Positions 25,145-35,700 of a stretch of 64,000 nt of DNA are shown here, one piece after another. Every line of letters starts with the position of its first letter. Position 1 is the first letter of the stretch. Below the pieces are notes generated by a model. That model saw nothing but the letters and a program-made list of their open reading frames with translations. It did not search any database and had not been told where the DNA came from. A program made the position numbers and the translations under genes. The DNA comes from Syntrophus aciditrophicus SB. GTDB taxonomy: Bacteria; Desulfobacterota; Syntrophia; Syntrophales; Syntrophaceae. The DNA lies in the NCBI RefSeq assembly GCF_000013405.1, contig NC_007759.1:745001-809000 (forward strand), given 5' to 3'.

Positions 25145-26431
25145 ATGGGGAATACGGAGCTTGATTTCACGATTGAACGGCTTGGCGAGTGCCATATCCC
25201 TTCCCCGGTGAAGGGGATCCGCTTTGTGGATGATGATGGGCGTGTCCTTTATCACTCTCATCTCCAGGAGATGAAGCCATGGCTTGACGAAGGGATTCAT
25301 CCGCCCGCGATGGAAGCGGCGGGGCCAAGGGAAAAAGTCTTTTTTGATCCGTCGCGGATCGCCTGCGGCATCGTGACCTGCGGCGGGATCTGTCCCGGAC
25401 TGAACGACGTGATCCGATCAATCGTTCTGAGTCTGTGTCACCATTACTGCGTGCAGAAGATATACGGGTTCCGTTTCGGTTACGAGGGGCTCGTGCAGCG
25501 GTATGGACATAAGCCACTGGAGCTGACAGCGGATTCGGTTGCCCAGATCCACGAGATCGGCGGGACGATTCTGGGCTCGTCCCGGGGACCGCAGGAACCC
25601 TCCGAGATGGTGAAAACGCTTGAGGATCTCAATGTCGGCATTCTCTTTACCATCGGGGGTGACGGGACGCAGCGCGGGGCTCAGAAAATCGCCGAAGAAG
25701 CGACCCGGCGGGGGCTCGAAATCAGTGTCATCGGCATTCCAAAAACGATCGACAATGATATTTCCTATATCCAGGCTACCTTCGGATTTGAAACGGCGGT
25801 TGCCGAGGCCCGTCGGGCCACCTACGCCGCCCACACCGAGGCGGATGCGGCGCGCAACAGCATCAGCCTGGTGAAGCTCATGGGCCGTGACTCCGGGTTC
25901 ATTGCCGCGTATTCTGTCCTCGTGAACAGCCATGTGAACTTTTGTCTGGTTCCGGAAGCCCGCTTCACCCTGGATGGCCTTCTCCGCGCCCTGAAAGAGC
26001 GCCTCGAGCGCAGGGGACACGCGGTGGTCGTCGTGGCCGAGGGGGCTGGTCAAAACCTGATGGAGGCGACAGCTGAACGCGATGCCTCGGGAAATATCAA
26101 GTATGGCGACATCGGCATATTTCTGCGTGATGCCATCAGGGATTATTTCAGGAAAGCCAGCCTGGAAATTAATCTCAAATACATCGATCCCAGTTATATC
26201 ATCCGGAGCATGCCGGCCAATCCGCATGACGCCGCCTTCTGCCTTCTCCTCGGGCAAAGCGCCGTACATGCCGGAATGAGTGGACGAACGAACATGGTGG
26301 TCAGTTTCTGGAACCGTGAATTCACGCATGTGCCCATAACGCTTGCCGTGTCGCAGCGCAAAAAGATCGATACGTCCAGCATGCTTTGGAACAGCGTCCT
26401 GGCGGTGACCGGTCAACCCGATATGATGTAA
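25145..26431 (+). CDS. pfkA: 6-phosphofructokinase (ATP-type catalytic loop in a PPi-PFK-like sequence)
   Basis: 428 aa from the ATG at 25145 (AGGAGGG 6 nt upstream; an ATG at 25127 overlaps the fba stop and is less likely). Motifs are CGGICPGLNDVIRS, TIGGDGTQRGA, the catalytic IGIPKTIDNDI, and GRDSGFIA. In this superfamily GGDG indicates ATP use and GGDD pyrophosphate use, while Lys in PKTIDND is the residue of the PPi group; the G-plus-K combination is that of the ATP-using plant/trypanosome/spirochaete-like clade. An N-terminal extension of about 70 residues precedes the catalytic core. Context with fba and pyk supports a glycolytic role; the phosphoryl donor is inferred from one residue. 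Confidence 0.92.
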   Translation: MGNTELDFTIERLGECHIPSPVKGIRFVDDDGRVLYHSHLQEMKPWLDEGIHPPAMEAAGPREKVFFDPSRIACGIVTCGGICPGLNDVIRSIVLSLCHHYCVQKIYGFRFGYEGLVQRYGHKPLELTADSVAQIHEIGGTILGSSRGPQEPSEMVKTLEDLNVGILFTIGGDGTQRGAQKIAEEATRRGLEISVIGIPKTIDNDISYIQATFGFETAVAEARRATYAAHTEADAARNSISLVKLMGRDSGFIAAYSVLVNSHVNFCLVPEARFTLDGLLRALKERLERRGHAVVVVAEGAGQNLMEATAERDASGNIKYGDIGIFLRDAIRDYFRKASLEINLKYIDPSYIIRSMPANPHDAAFCLLLGQSAVHAGMSGRTNMVVSFWNREFTHVPITLAVSQRKKIDTSSMLWNSVLAVTGQPDMM

Positions 26432-26518
26432 AGGTGAAACCTGGATGAAAGTGGAATCCGTCGAGGAAGACGCGAAAGCGGGCTATGCCGGGCGGCTCAA
26501 TGGACAGGGGGAAAAGGC

Positions 26519-27946
26519 ATGAAGATTTCTTCACCGAAGACGAAGATCGTCTGCACCATCGGGCCGGCGTCTGAGAATCCCGACGTGATGAAACAGATGA
26601 TCGAAGCGGGAATGAACGTCGCCCGACTCAACTTCTCCCATGGCGACTTCGCGTCCCACGGGAAAGTCATCGGGAATCTGCGGGCTGTGTCGGCATTGCT
26701 CGGCCGGAGGATCGCAATCCTGGCCGATCTTTCCGGTCCGAAGATGCGTATCGGAACGTTTGCATCCGAACCGATCCAACTCGATACGGGTGACCTGTTC
26801 ACGCTGACGACCGAGGACATCGTCGGTGACCGGAATCGAGTGTCCGTCTCATTCGATCGCCTTCCGAAGTCTGTAAGACCCGGGGACATGCTTTTTCTCA
26901 ATGACGGATACATTCAGCTCAAGGTGAACGAGGCCAGGGGCAATGATGTCTTATGCAGCGTCATGGTCGGCGGCGAACTTCGTTCCCGCAAGGGACTCAA
27001 TCTGCCGGGCATCGATCTCGGGATCAGCGCTTTTACCGAACGTGATCGTGAGTGCCTGCAGTTTGCCCTCGAGAACGGGGTGGACGCCGTGAGCCAGTCC
27101 TTCGTCGAAGGACCGGAGGATGTCGAGGCCGTGCGCAGGGCCGCCGCAGACATGGGATACACTCCCTTCGTTATCGCGAAGATCGAACGGTCCGGGGCGC
27201 TTGATCGCATTGAGGAGATCATCGCCGCAGCCGACGGCATCATGATCGCCCGCGGCGACCTGGGTGTTGAAGTTCCGATCGAACAGATCGCCATGGTCCA
27301 GAAGCGGGTTATGCTCCTTGCAAACATGTGCGCGAAGCCCGTCATTACGGCAACACAGATGCTCGAGTCGATGACGGAAAATCGACGCCCTACCCGCGCC
27401 GAGGCAACCGATGTGGCCAACGCGATTCTTGACGGCACCGACTGCGTCATGCTTTCAGGCGAATCCGCCATGGGGAGGTATCCTGTGGAAGCTGTCGGGA
27501 TGCTGGCGAAAATAGCCCTTTCGGCGGAAGCGCACCGCTCCATGATCGCGGTCAAAGAGATGTTCAAGGGAATCGATCTTCGAGGGAGGGTTCGTCTGGA
27601 ACATCTCATTGCGATCGGCGTAGAGGCGTGCTTCGAATTTGTGACACCGGCGGCCGTGTTTGTCCCGACGCGAAGCGGCGCCACGGCGCGGAGCATGGCC
27701 AGATTCCGCTTTCCCGTATGGACTGTGGCCGTGAGTTCCGAAGAATCGACCTGCCAGGAACTCCTTTTCTCCTCAGGGGTTTATCCGGTGCGCGAGCTTC
27801 CCATGCCTGAGAACTGGAATGATTATGTCAAAAGGCAAGTCGCTGATCTTGGTCTGGAAGGAAAAATCGCAATTCTGACCCGGGGTCCGTCGCGGGAGCA
27901 TTCCGAGACGAATCACGGCGTGGAAATTCTCGACCTGACCATTTGA
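26519..27946 (+). CDS. pyk: Pyruvate kinase
   Basis: 475 aa; transfers phosphate from PEP to ADP. The N-terminus KTKIVCTIGPASENPDVM with NVARLNFSHGD, the K+/Mg2+ site region ADLSGPKMRIG, the catalytic FVIAKIERSGALDRIEEI, IMIARGDLGVEVP and the signature KPVITATQMLESM are all present. The C-terminal allosteric-type domain (VFVPTRSGATARSMARFRF) is complete. GGGGGAAAAGG lies just before the ATG. It follows pfkA by 87 nt and faces the convergent glucokinase gene. With PpsA at 8.7 kb the organism encodes both directions of the PEP-pyruvate step. Confidence 0.97.
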   Translation: MKISSPKTKIVCTIGPASENPDVMKQMIEAGMNVARLNFSHGDFASHGKVIGNLRAVSALLGRRIAILADLSGPKMRIGTFASEPIQLDTGDLFTLTTEDIVGDRNRVSVSFDRLPKSVRPGDMLFLNDGYIQLKVNEARGNDVLCSVMVGGELRSRKGLNLPGIDLGISAFTERDRECLQFALENGVDAVSQSFVEGPEDVEAVRRAAADMGYTPFVIAKIERSGALDRIEEIIAAADGIMIARGDLGVEVPIEQIAMVQKRVMLLANMCAKPVITATQMLESMTENRRPTRAEATDVANAILDGTDCVMLSGESAMGRYPVEAVGMLAKIALSAEAHRSMIAVKEMFKGIDLRGRVRLEHLIAIGVEACFEFVTPAAVFVPTRSGATARSMARFRFPVWTVAVSSEESTCQELLFSSGVYPVRELPMPENWNDYVKRQVADLGLEGKIAILTRGPSREHSETNHGVEILDLTI

Positions 27947-28059
27947 CAGTGGAAACGATGAGGCGCAGACGGGGCAAGTGAGGAGGAAAAAATGAAATTG
28001 TTGTAAGGCTGTCCGGGGATTTTCGGGAATGAACCGGTCAGGATGGCATCGGTTGCATG

Positions 28060-29052
28060 CTATGATTCTTTTTCTTTTCTTCGCGCGGCACACCGGCCCG
28101 CGCCCAGCAGGGCGCTCTGTTCGTTGAGGATGACCATCACCGGGATCGTTTCCAGAAGAGGGCTCATTCGTCCCTTGGAGGTAAAGGCAAGCATGAAGCC
28201 GGGCCCCTTCAGCCGTTCGATGATCTTCGGGGCGATTCCTCCTCCCAGATAGATTCCTCCTGTGGCGAGGTATCGCAGCGCGGCATTGCCCGCCTCGGCT
28301 CCGTAAAGAGAGACAAAGAGATCGAGAACCTGTCCACAGAGGGGGCACCTGCCGGCCAGAGCCGCCTTGGTGATGACCGCCGGGGGATCATTCACCAGCA
28401 GCTCCTCTGCAACCTCGGGGGATTCGGGCAGATGCCGCACGTCTCTCAGGAAAAGATAGATGTTGTGCAGTCCGGGGCCGGATAAAACCCGTTCGTTACT
28501 GACCCGGCCGTACTTATCGCGGAGGTAGAGGAGCAGTTCCGTTTCGATTTCGTTACGGGGAGCGAAGTCGGCGTGTCCTCCTTCGCCGGGGCAGGGTCGA
28601 CGGGCTGTGCCATCCCGATAAGCGATGGCCTCTCCCAGTCCCGTCCCTGCCGAGACCAGGGCGATGGCGCCGTTTGGATTGGGGACTCCTCTGTTAAGGA
28701 CCTCGAAATTTTCCGGACCTAAAAGATCGATGCCATAGAGATGTGCCTCCATGTCGTTGATCAGTTGAACTTTGGGAATTCCCAGGGCCTGGGCCAGCTC
28801 CTCTGCATTCACGCTCCAGGGGAGGTTGGGTGTCCTGACCGTGCCGCTCCTGGCAGGACCGGCGATTCCGAAACAGGCCGTCTCCGCCGTCAGTCTGTGT
28901 TTTCCTGTAAAATGGCTGACAATCTCCTTCAAACTTCCTGCCTTTCGGCTCGGATAGCGTTCGTCCACCAGCAAGGTCAAATTTTCGCCCTCTGTGCTGA
29001 AATAAGCAAGCCGCGTGGATGTGCCCCCGATATCTCCTGCCAGGACCAGCAT
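28060..29052 (-). CDS. glk: Glucokinase
   Basis: 330 aa from the ATG at 29052, which follows GAGGGGGGAG; an ATG 7 codons earlier lacks a ribosome site. The ATP phosphate loop LAGDIGGTSTRLAYF, the sugar-binding LINDMEAHLYGI, SAGTGLGEAI and the second glycine-rich loop YLATGGIYLGGGIAPK identify the E. coli-type (ROK-unrelated) glucokinase group. Length fits the family (about 320). It phosphorylates free glucose, so this organism can probably use glucose released from a storage polymer, by inference. It is convergent with pyk, and pgi lies upstream on the same strand after 251 nt. Confidence 0.93.
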   Translation of the reverse strand: MLVLAGDIGGTSTRLAYFSTEGENLTLLVDERYPSRKAGSLKEIVSHFTGKHRLTAETACFGIAGPARSGTVRTPNLPWSVNAEELAQALGIPKVQLINDMEAHLYGIDLLGPENFEVLNRGVPNPNGAIALVSAGTGLGEAIAYRDGTARRPCPGEGGHADFAPRNEIETELLLYLRDKYGRVSNERVLSGPGLHNIYLFLRDVRHLPESPEVAEELLVNDPPAVITKAALAGRCPLCGQVLDLFVSLYGAEAGNAALRYLATGGIYLGGGIAPKIIERLKGPGFMLAFTSKGRMSPLLETIPVMVILNEQSALLGAGRCAARRKEKES

Positions 29053-29303
29053 GTGATCTCCCCCCTCAAGCATGAATAATATCCTCAGTTATTACGGATT
29101 TCCGAGATATCGGGAACTCGCGTTGAGGACATGTGATTTTTTTAAGCGCCTTGAAGATTATTAATTACGGCGTTGCGATCGGGAATTCAGGCGGGACGAT
29201 CAGAGAGGCCCCGTTCAAGGCAACACTCTGAACAGTGTTCTGTTTCACCTTTGCATCGGCGCTTTCCATAATCCCCAACGATACCCCAATGAGTCAAAAC
29301 TGT

Positions 29304-30944
29304 TTATTCCATCCTCTCCCTGAATTTCCGATAACGGCGGATCATGGCGTTTGTTGAACTGTCATGGCCTAACTCAGGTTCCTCCCGGCTTTCAAGCTCC
29401 GTGATGACGCGCTGGGCCAGAACCTTGCCCAGTTCCACGCCCCACTGGTCGAAGGGGTTGATATTCCAGATCGCGCTCTGAGTGAACACGCTGTGCTCAT
29501 AGAGAGCGACCAGTTTGCCCAGCGTTTCCGGCGTCAATCTTTGAGCAAGAATGGTGTTGGACGGCCGGTTGCCTTCGAAGACTTTGTGGGGTGCGAGCCA
29601 GGCCGGGATGCCTTCGGATGTGACTTCTTCAAGCGTCCGGCCGAAGGCCAGGGCCTCGGCCTGGGCGAATACATTCGCCATCAGCAGATCGTGGTGCCGG
29701 CCGAGAGGATGCAGCGGTTCGACAAAGGCGATGAAGTCACAGGGGATCAACTTCGTTCCCTGATGAATCAGCTGGTAGAAGGAATGCTGGCCGTTCGTGC
29801 CCGGCTCCCCCCAGTATATGGGGCTGGTCTGGTAGTCAACCTCCATTCCGTCAAGCGTGACGCGCTTGCCGTTGCTTTCCATCGTCAACTGCTGAAGGTA
29901 TGCCGGAAAGCGTTTCAGGTACTGTTCATAGGGGAGGACGGCGACGGTTTCCGCAGCGAAGAAATTGTTGTACCAGATGGTGAGAAGTCCCATGAGCACG
30001 GGAAGATTGACGCCAAAGGGGGCGGTGCGGAAATGCACGTCCATCGCATGAAAGCCGGCCAGCATGTCGCGGAAGTTATCCGGACCGATGGCCAGCATCG
30101 TCGACAGGCCGATGGCGGAATCCATGGAGTATCGCCCGCCGACCCAGTTCCAGAATCCGAACATGTTGGCGGTGTCAATGCCGAATTTCGCCACTTCCGC
30201 CGTGTTGGTCGAGACCGCGACAAAATGTTTCGCCACCGCTTTCTCGTCGCCCTTGAAGCCCTGAAGCAGCCAGGCACGGGCCGTGGAGGCGTTGGTCATC
30301 GTCTCCAGGGTCGTGAAGGTCTTGGAGGCCACGATAAAAAGCGTCTCCGCGGCATCGAGATCCTGAACGGCTTCCGCGAAATCCGTTCCGTCTATATTGG
30401 AGACAAAACGGAAAGTGAGGGAACGATCACTGTAGTACTTGAGCGCCTCATAGGCCATAACCGGCCCGAGATCCGAGCCGCCGATTCCGATGTTGACGAC
30501 ATTCCGGATGCCTTTGCCGCTGTGTCCTTTCCAGGATCCACTGCGAACCTGGACGGCAAACGCGGCCATCCTGTCCAGCACGTCATGAACCTGGGGCACC
30601 ACGTTTTCTCCATCCACCACAATGGACGTTCCTTTCGGCGAGCGCAGAGCCACATGCAGAGCGGCGCGGTTTTCTGTAAGATTGATTTTCTCGCCACGGA
30701 ACAAGGCCTCGATCCGCCCGCGCAGACCGGTTTCCTCTGCCAGCCGCAGGAGGAGCTTCAGGGTTTCGTCGGTGACGAAATTCTTCGAATAATCCAGAAA
30801 AAGGCCGACTGCTTCTGCCGTCATGCGTTCGCCGCGTCCTGGGTCGCCGGCGAAAAGATCCCGCAGATGCAGTTTCCAGTTTCTGCGGTGAGCCGCCAGG
30901 GCTTTCCATGCCTGACATCCCGTAAGTTTTTTGCTTGCCGTCAT
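29304..30944 (-). CDS. pgi: Glucose-6-phosphate isomerase
   Basis: 546 aa, close to E. coli Pgi (549 aa). Motifs include [16 protein letters not shown], the sugar-phosphate loop [15 protein letters not shown], the signature [34 protein letters not shown] with the catalytic His, and [15 protein letters not shown] near the C-terminus. It interconverts glucose-6-P and fructose-6-P. It completes, with glk, pfkA, fba and pyk, a compact hexose pathway. In the 495 bp upstream (30,945-31,439) I see only repeat copy B and the RND adaptor leader. Confidence 0.97.
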   Translation of the reverse strand: MTASKKLTGCQAWKALAAHRRNWKLHLRDLFAGDPGRGERMTAEAVGLFLDYSKNFVTDETLKLLLRLAEETGLRGRIEALFRGEKINLTENRAALHVALRSPKGTSIVVDGENVVPQVHDVLDRMAAFAVQVRSGSWKGHSGKGIRNVVNIGIGGSDLGPVMAYEALKYYSDRSLTFRFVSNIDGTDFAEAVQDLDAAETLFIVASKTFTTLETMTNASTARAWLLQGFKGDEKAVAKHFVAVSTNTAEVAKFGIDTANMFGFWNWVGGRYSMDSAIGLSTMLAIGPDNFRDMLAGFHAMDVHFRTAPFGVNLPVLMGLLTIWYNNFFAAETVAVLPYEQYLKRFPAYLQQLTMESNGKRVTLDGMEVDYQTSPIYWGEPGTNGQHSFYQLIHQGTKLIPCDFIAFVEPLHPLGRHHDLLMANVFAQAEALAFGRTLEEVTSEGIPAWLAPHKVFEGNRPSNTILAQRLTPETLGKLVALYEHSVFTQSAIWNINPFDQWGVELGKVLAQRVITELESREEPELGHDSSTNAMIRRYRKFRERME

Positions 30945-31160
30945 GATCCTGTTCCTTTCTGTGGACGTTTTCGCCGGTCTTTGACTCGACCATTTATATC
31001 ATCAAATGTTGAGTCATAAAACTGAAGTTTAACAGTTCATAAATAACAGTTGTTTCATGCCCGCGGTACCGGTTTCATGAAAAAAAAGTTTTCGGCGCCA
31101 TCCCGGTTTGACTCACCCGGATTTCTGCCGGAGGATCAAGCGGTCCGGAACATCTAAAAC

Positions 31161-31212
31161 CCTCAAAATGACCCCTCAATATCCTGCAGAACCGCAACAT
31201 GTTGAGGGCATT
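31161..31212. repeat. Dispersed 52-bp repeat, copy B
   Basis: Gap-free match to 23,739-23,790; most of the roughly ten differences are T/C or A/T changes. The outer arms CCTCAA and TTGAGG and the inner GCAA are kept; the inner left arm reads CTGC instead of TTGC. It lies in the intergenic space between the divergent pgi and RND-adaptor genes. Confidence 0.7.
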
Positions 31213-31439
31213 TCTTGATACAGCCATATAAAACATCTTTTTCAGGCGATAATAATTAACAGATATCAAATAGTTGCAGCTTGCCTGGCAATAATCCGCT
31301 TCAGGTATGTTTTTTGGACTTTATTTCGTAGATGTACCGGAAACAATCCCTGCCGGAGGGAAAAATCAAGGATCGGACTGAAGAATGTGTGAACCGCCTT
31401 AATAGAGGCTTTGGACAAAACATGGGGAGGAGATCGGAC

Positions 31440-32702
31440 ATGTGGAGCATTTCGGCACAGCGTCATCCAGCTCGCCATTTGTGGAGTTTATTGCGGATCA
31501 TTTCATACTTTGCAATCGTCATCCTGTTTCTCGCGCCGGTGGCGGGCTGCTCGAAAGGTTCGAAGGAGGCGCCCAAACCGCCGGTTGTGGAGGTGACGAC
31601 CGTCATCCAGAAGGACGTTCCCGTTTACAGAGAGTGGATCGGGACGCTCGACGGGATGGTGAATGCCACAATCCGGGCGCAGGTTCAGGGGTATCTCGTT
31701 AAACAGAACTATCGCGACGGCGACGTCGTAAAAAAGGGGCAGGTCCTCTTTGAAATCGACCCCCGCACCTTTCAGACAGCCCTGGGGCAGGCAAGGGGAC
31801 AATTGGAAGCGCAGCAGGCGCGCTGGAATACGGCCAGGGCAAATATGGTCCGGATCAAGCCTCTTGCCGATGCCAATGCCGTCAGCAAAAAAGATCTCGA
31901 TGACGCAATCGGAGCGGAACAGGCTGCCCGGGCGGCGGTGCATTCCGCCCAGGCCAGTGTCGACAGGGCCCAACTGGAACTGGGTTTCACAAAGATCGTC
32001 TCCCCGGTGGAGGGAATCGCCGGTCTTGCCAAAGCCCAGATCGGCAATCTCGTGGGGCCGGGGGCAATGGAAGAGCTGACGACGGTCTCCACGGTCAATC
32101 CGATCAAAGTCTACTTCCAGATAAGCGAGCAGGAATACATCCAGACCGCTCAACGTTCCGCTGCCTCGAGGGGGATAAGGGACGGTGAGCTGATTCTTGC
32201 CGATGGAAGCATCTATCCTCAAAAGGGTTATTTCGCCTTTGCCGATCGGCAGGTGGATATCACGACCGGGACCATTAAAGTTGCAGCCATCTTTCCCAAC
32301 CCGGACAACTTTCTGCGGCCCGGCCAGTATGGAAGAGTGCGTATCGCCGTGCATGTCCGAAAGAATGCCCTTCTCGTGCCCCAGCGGGCCGTGTCTGAAG
32401 TCCAGGGGAAATACATGGCGGCCGTGGTGGGATCGGATAACAGGGTGGAAATCCGGCCTGTAAAAACCGCGGAGAGGATCGACAACCTGTGGGTTATCCT
32501 TGAAGGCCTCAAACCCGGAGAGCGCGTGATTGTCGAGGGGATTCAGAAGGTTCGCCCCGGAATTCCGGTGATGCCAACGGCCTTTGTCGAAGCATCCTCA
32601 AAGCCGGAAGCGAAGACAGAAGCAGTTCCTGAAAGGAAAGCGGAAGAAAAATTCCAGTCTCCCTCAAAACCAGCAGATCCTGCAAAGACTGAAAAGAGGT
32701 GA
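31440..32702 (+). CDS. RND efflux periplasmic adaptor (membrane fusion lipoprotein)
   Basis: 420 aa from the ATG at 31440, preceded by GGGGAGGAG; the frame is open further upstream without a good site. A hydrophobic segment ends in the lipobox VAGC, so it is a lipid-anchored periplasmic protein. A lipoyl/biotinyl half-motif (TIRAQVQGYLVKQNYRDGDVVKKGQVLFEIDPRTF) is followed by a coiled-coil hairpin (about residues 100-180), then the second lipoyl half, a beta-barrel and a membrane-proximal domain. The last 35 residues are Lys/Glu/Pro-rich. It links the pump (next gene, 6 nt later) to the outer-membrane channel; AcrA/MexA type. Confidence 0.93.
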   Translation: MWSISAQRHPARHLWSLLRIISYFAIVILFLAPVAGCSKGSKEAPKPPVVEVTTVIQKDVPVYREWIGTLDGMVNATIRAQVQGYLVKQNYRDGDVVKKGQVLFEIDPRTFQTALGQARGQLEAQQARWNTARANMVRIKPLADANAVSKKDLDDAIGAEQAARAAVHSAQASVDRAQLELGFTKIVSPVEGIAGLAKAQIGNLVGPGAMEELTTVSTVNPIKVYFQISEQEYIQTAQRSAASRGIRDGELILADGSIYPQKGYFAFADRQVDITTGTIKVAAIFPNPDNFLRPGQYGRVRIAVHVRKNALLVPQRAVSEVQGKYMAAVVGSDNRVEIRPVKTAERIDNLWVILEGLKPGERVIVEGIQKVRPGIPVMPTAFVEASSKPEAKTEAVPERKAEEKFQSPSKPADPAKTEKR

Positions 32703-32708
32703 TCCGCC

Positions 32709-35700
32709 ATGTCCAGGTTCTTCATCAACCGCCCCATCGTGGCCATGGTGATCGCCATCCTTATGGTCATTGTCGGCCTCGTGGCCATGTCGGGTCTGCC
32801 GACGGCGCAGTTTCCCAACATCGTCCCGCCGGAAATGAAGGTCACCGGCATGTATCCCGGCGCCGATGCCCAGACCATCGAGCAGTCCGTGGCCACCCCC
32901 ATCGAGCAGCAGATGTCCGGCGTGGACAACATGAACTACATGTACTCCCTCAATTCCAACGACGGGAAGATGTCCCTGACGGTGAACTTCGATATCAAGA
33001 CAGACCCCAGCACCGATCAGATCCTCGCCCAGATGAGAACAAATCAGGCCAATTCACAGCTTCCCTCCGACGTGATCAGCCAGGGCGTCACGGTGCAGAA
33101 GTCGATGTCGGCGCCCCTGATCGTGTTCGCCCTTTTCTCTCCGAAAGGGACCTATGATAACGTTTTTCTGGCCAACTACTGCTACATCAACATCAACGAC
33201 CAGATGACCCGGGTGCCCGGCATCGCCAGCGTTACCGTCTTCGGCGCCGGACAGTACGCCATGCGTCTCTGGGTCAGACCCGACCAGCTCGCGAAACTGG
33301 GGATCACCATTCCCGAGATCGTCAATGCCGTCCAGCAGCAGAACACGGTGAACCCTGCCGGCCAGGTTGGCGGTGAACCTGTGCCGCCCGGTCAGGAATT
33401 CACCTATGCCGTCCGATCTCAGGGCCGCCTTCAAAACGAGGGGGAGTTCGGCAATATCGTGATCCGGGCAAACCGGGACGGCTCCCTTGTCCATGTCAAG
33501 GATGTGGGTCGGATCGAGCTTGGGGCGCAGTCATACAACCTCATCGGCCGTCTTAACGGCAGGCCCGCGGCGATCATTGCCCTCTATCAGTTGCCCGGCA
33601 CCAATGCGATCGAAGCGGCCGATGGGGCCAAAAAGCTCATGACGCAGCTGAAGGAGAGATTCCCCGCCGATCTGGACTACGTGGTTGCCCTCGACACGAC
33701 CCTCGCCGTCACGGAGGGCATCAAGGAGATCGTTCATACCCTCTTCGAAGCCCTGGCCCTTGTCATTGTCGTCGTTTTCATCTTTCTGCAGGGCTGGCGG
33801 GCGACACTCATTCCGCTTCTGGCCGTGCCGGTTTCGCTCGTGGGGACCTTCATGTTTTTCCCTCTCTTCGGGTTTTCCATCAACACGCTTTCGCTTTTCG
33901 GACTGGTCTTAGCCATCGGACTGGTCGTTGATGACGCTATCGTCGTCGTCGAGGCGGTGGAGCATCACATCGAACAGGGAATGCCCCCCCGGGAGGCAAC
34001 ACTCAAGGCCATGGAGGAAGTCTCCGGTCCCGTTATCGCCATCGCCGTCATCCTTGCGGCCGTTTTCGTACCAACGGCGTTCGTTCCGGGGATCACGGGG
34101 CGCCTCTACCAGCAGTTCGCCGTGACCATCGCGGTTTCCGTCATCATCTCGGCTTTCAACGCCCTGACTCTCTCACCGGCCCTGGCGGCCCTCCTGCTCC
34201 GGCCGAAAAAGAAATCCCGGGGGGCTCTGCAGAAATTCTTCGACGGATTCAACCGCATCTTCGGCCGTTCTACTGACGGATACGTGAGCTGGTGTGATCA
34301 TTTCATCCGCAAGAGCAGGATGAGCCTCCTTTTCCTTTTCGGTACCGTCATTCTGGCCGCCTTCTTCGGGAAGCACCTGCCGACCTCCTTCCTCCCTGAT
34401 GAGGACCAGGGATATGTCTACGCGGGACTTCAGCTTCCCGACGCGGCCTCCCTGCAGAGGACCGACGCCGCGACAAAAAAGGCCGAGGAGATCATCTTGA
34501 AGACCCCGGGGGTGAAGTACTGTACTTCCGTTATCGGTTACAGCATGCTCAGCGGCGTAGCGAACACCTACAGCGCGTTTTTCTTCATCACCCTGGATGA
34601 CTGGGCTGAAAGGAAAAATCCCGAGGAGAAATACGGCGCCATCAAGGCGCAACTGACCCGGCGACTGGGGGCCCTGCCCGAAGCCATCGGCTTTGCTTTT
34701 CCGCCTCCGGCCATCCCCGGCATCGGGACCTCCGGCGGCTTCACCTTCATCCTGGAGGACAGGGCAGGGAAAGACATTGCTTTTCTGGCCGATCAGACAG
34801 GCCGTTTTCTTGATGCGGCCCGGAAGAGACCGGAACTGGCCGGACTCAGCACAACCTTCCGCCCTGTCGTGCCCCAGGTTTTCGTGGGCGTGGACCGCGA
34901 CAAGGTTCTTAAGCAGGGGGTGAATCTCTCGGATGTCTACAAAACCCTGCAGTGCTTCATGGGGGGAGCCTTTGTGAACTATTTCAACCGGTTCGGCCGC
35001 CAGTGGCAGATCTATGTCCAGGCGGAAGGCCAGTACCGGACGAAGGCCGAAAACTTCGGACAGTTCCATGTACGCAACAGCAATGGTGTAATGGTTCCCC
35101 TTTCCGCTGTGACCAGTATCCGCTCTATTGCCGGGCCGGAGTTCACCATGCGCTACAACCTGTACCGCAGCGCCCAGATCAACGGCTCGGCGGCTCCGGG
35201 TTACAGCTCGGCCCAGGCCATGGCGGCCCTGGAGGAAGTCTTTGAACAGACGATGCCCCGGGAGATGGGCTATGACTACCTCGGCATGAGCTACCAGGAA
35301 AAAAAGGCCCAGGAAGGGGTGTCGCCTGCGGTCATCTTCGGTTTTTCACTTCTGTGCGTCTTTCTGATCCTGGCTGCTCAGTATGAGAGCTGGTCTCTTC
35401 CCTTCAGCGTGCTTCTGGGAACACCCATTGCCGTCATGGGGGCCTTCGGCGCCCTGTGGGTGTTGAGGTTCGAAAACAATGTCTATGCCCAGATCGGACT
35501 TGTCATGCTCATCGGGCTGGCGGCGAAAAACGCGATTCTTATCGTAGAGTTCGCCAAGATGGAATACGAAAAGGGAAAGCCCGTCGTCGAAGCGGCCCTG
35601 ACCGGGGCAAGGCTTCGATTGCGGCCGATCCTGATGACGTCCTTTGCCTTCATCCTGGGCTGCGTGCCGCTGGCGATGGCAAGCGGCGCCGGAGCACTCT

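Noticed and set aside
27980-28010. AGGAGG followed by a four-codon frame (ATG to TAA) after pyk
   Set aside because: The ribosome site is good but four codons cannot be called a gene; perhaps the start of a lost gene, but nothing recognisable follows.
29493-31019. 508-codon open frame on + overlapping pgi
   Set aside because: Fully antisense to a clearly identified phosphoglucose isomerase; composition is that of a mirror frame in GC-rich DNA.
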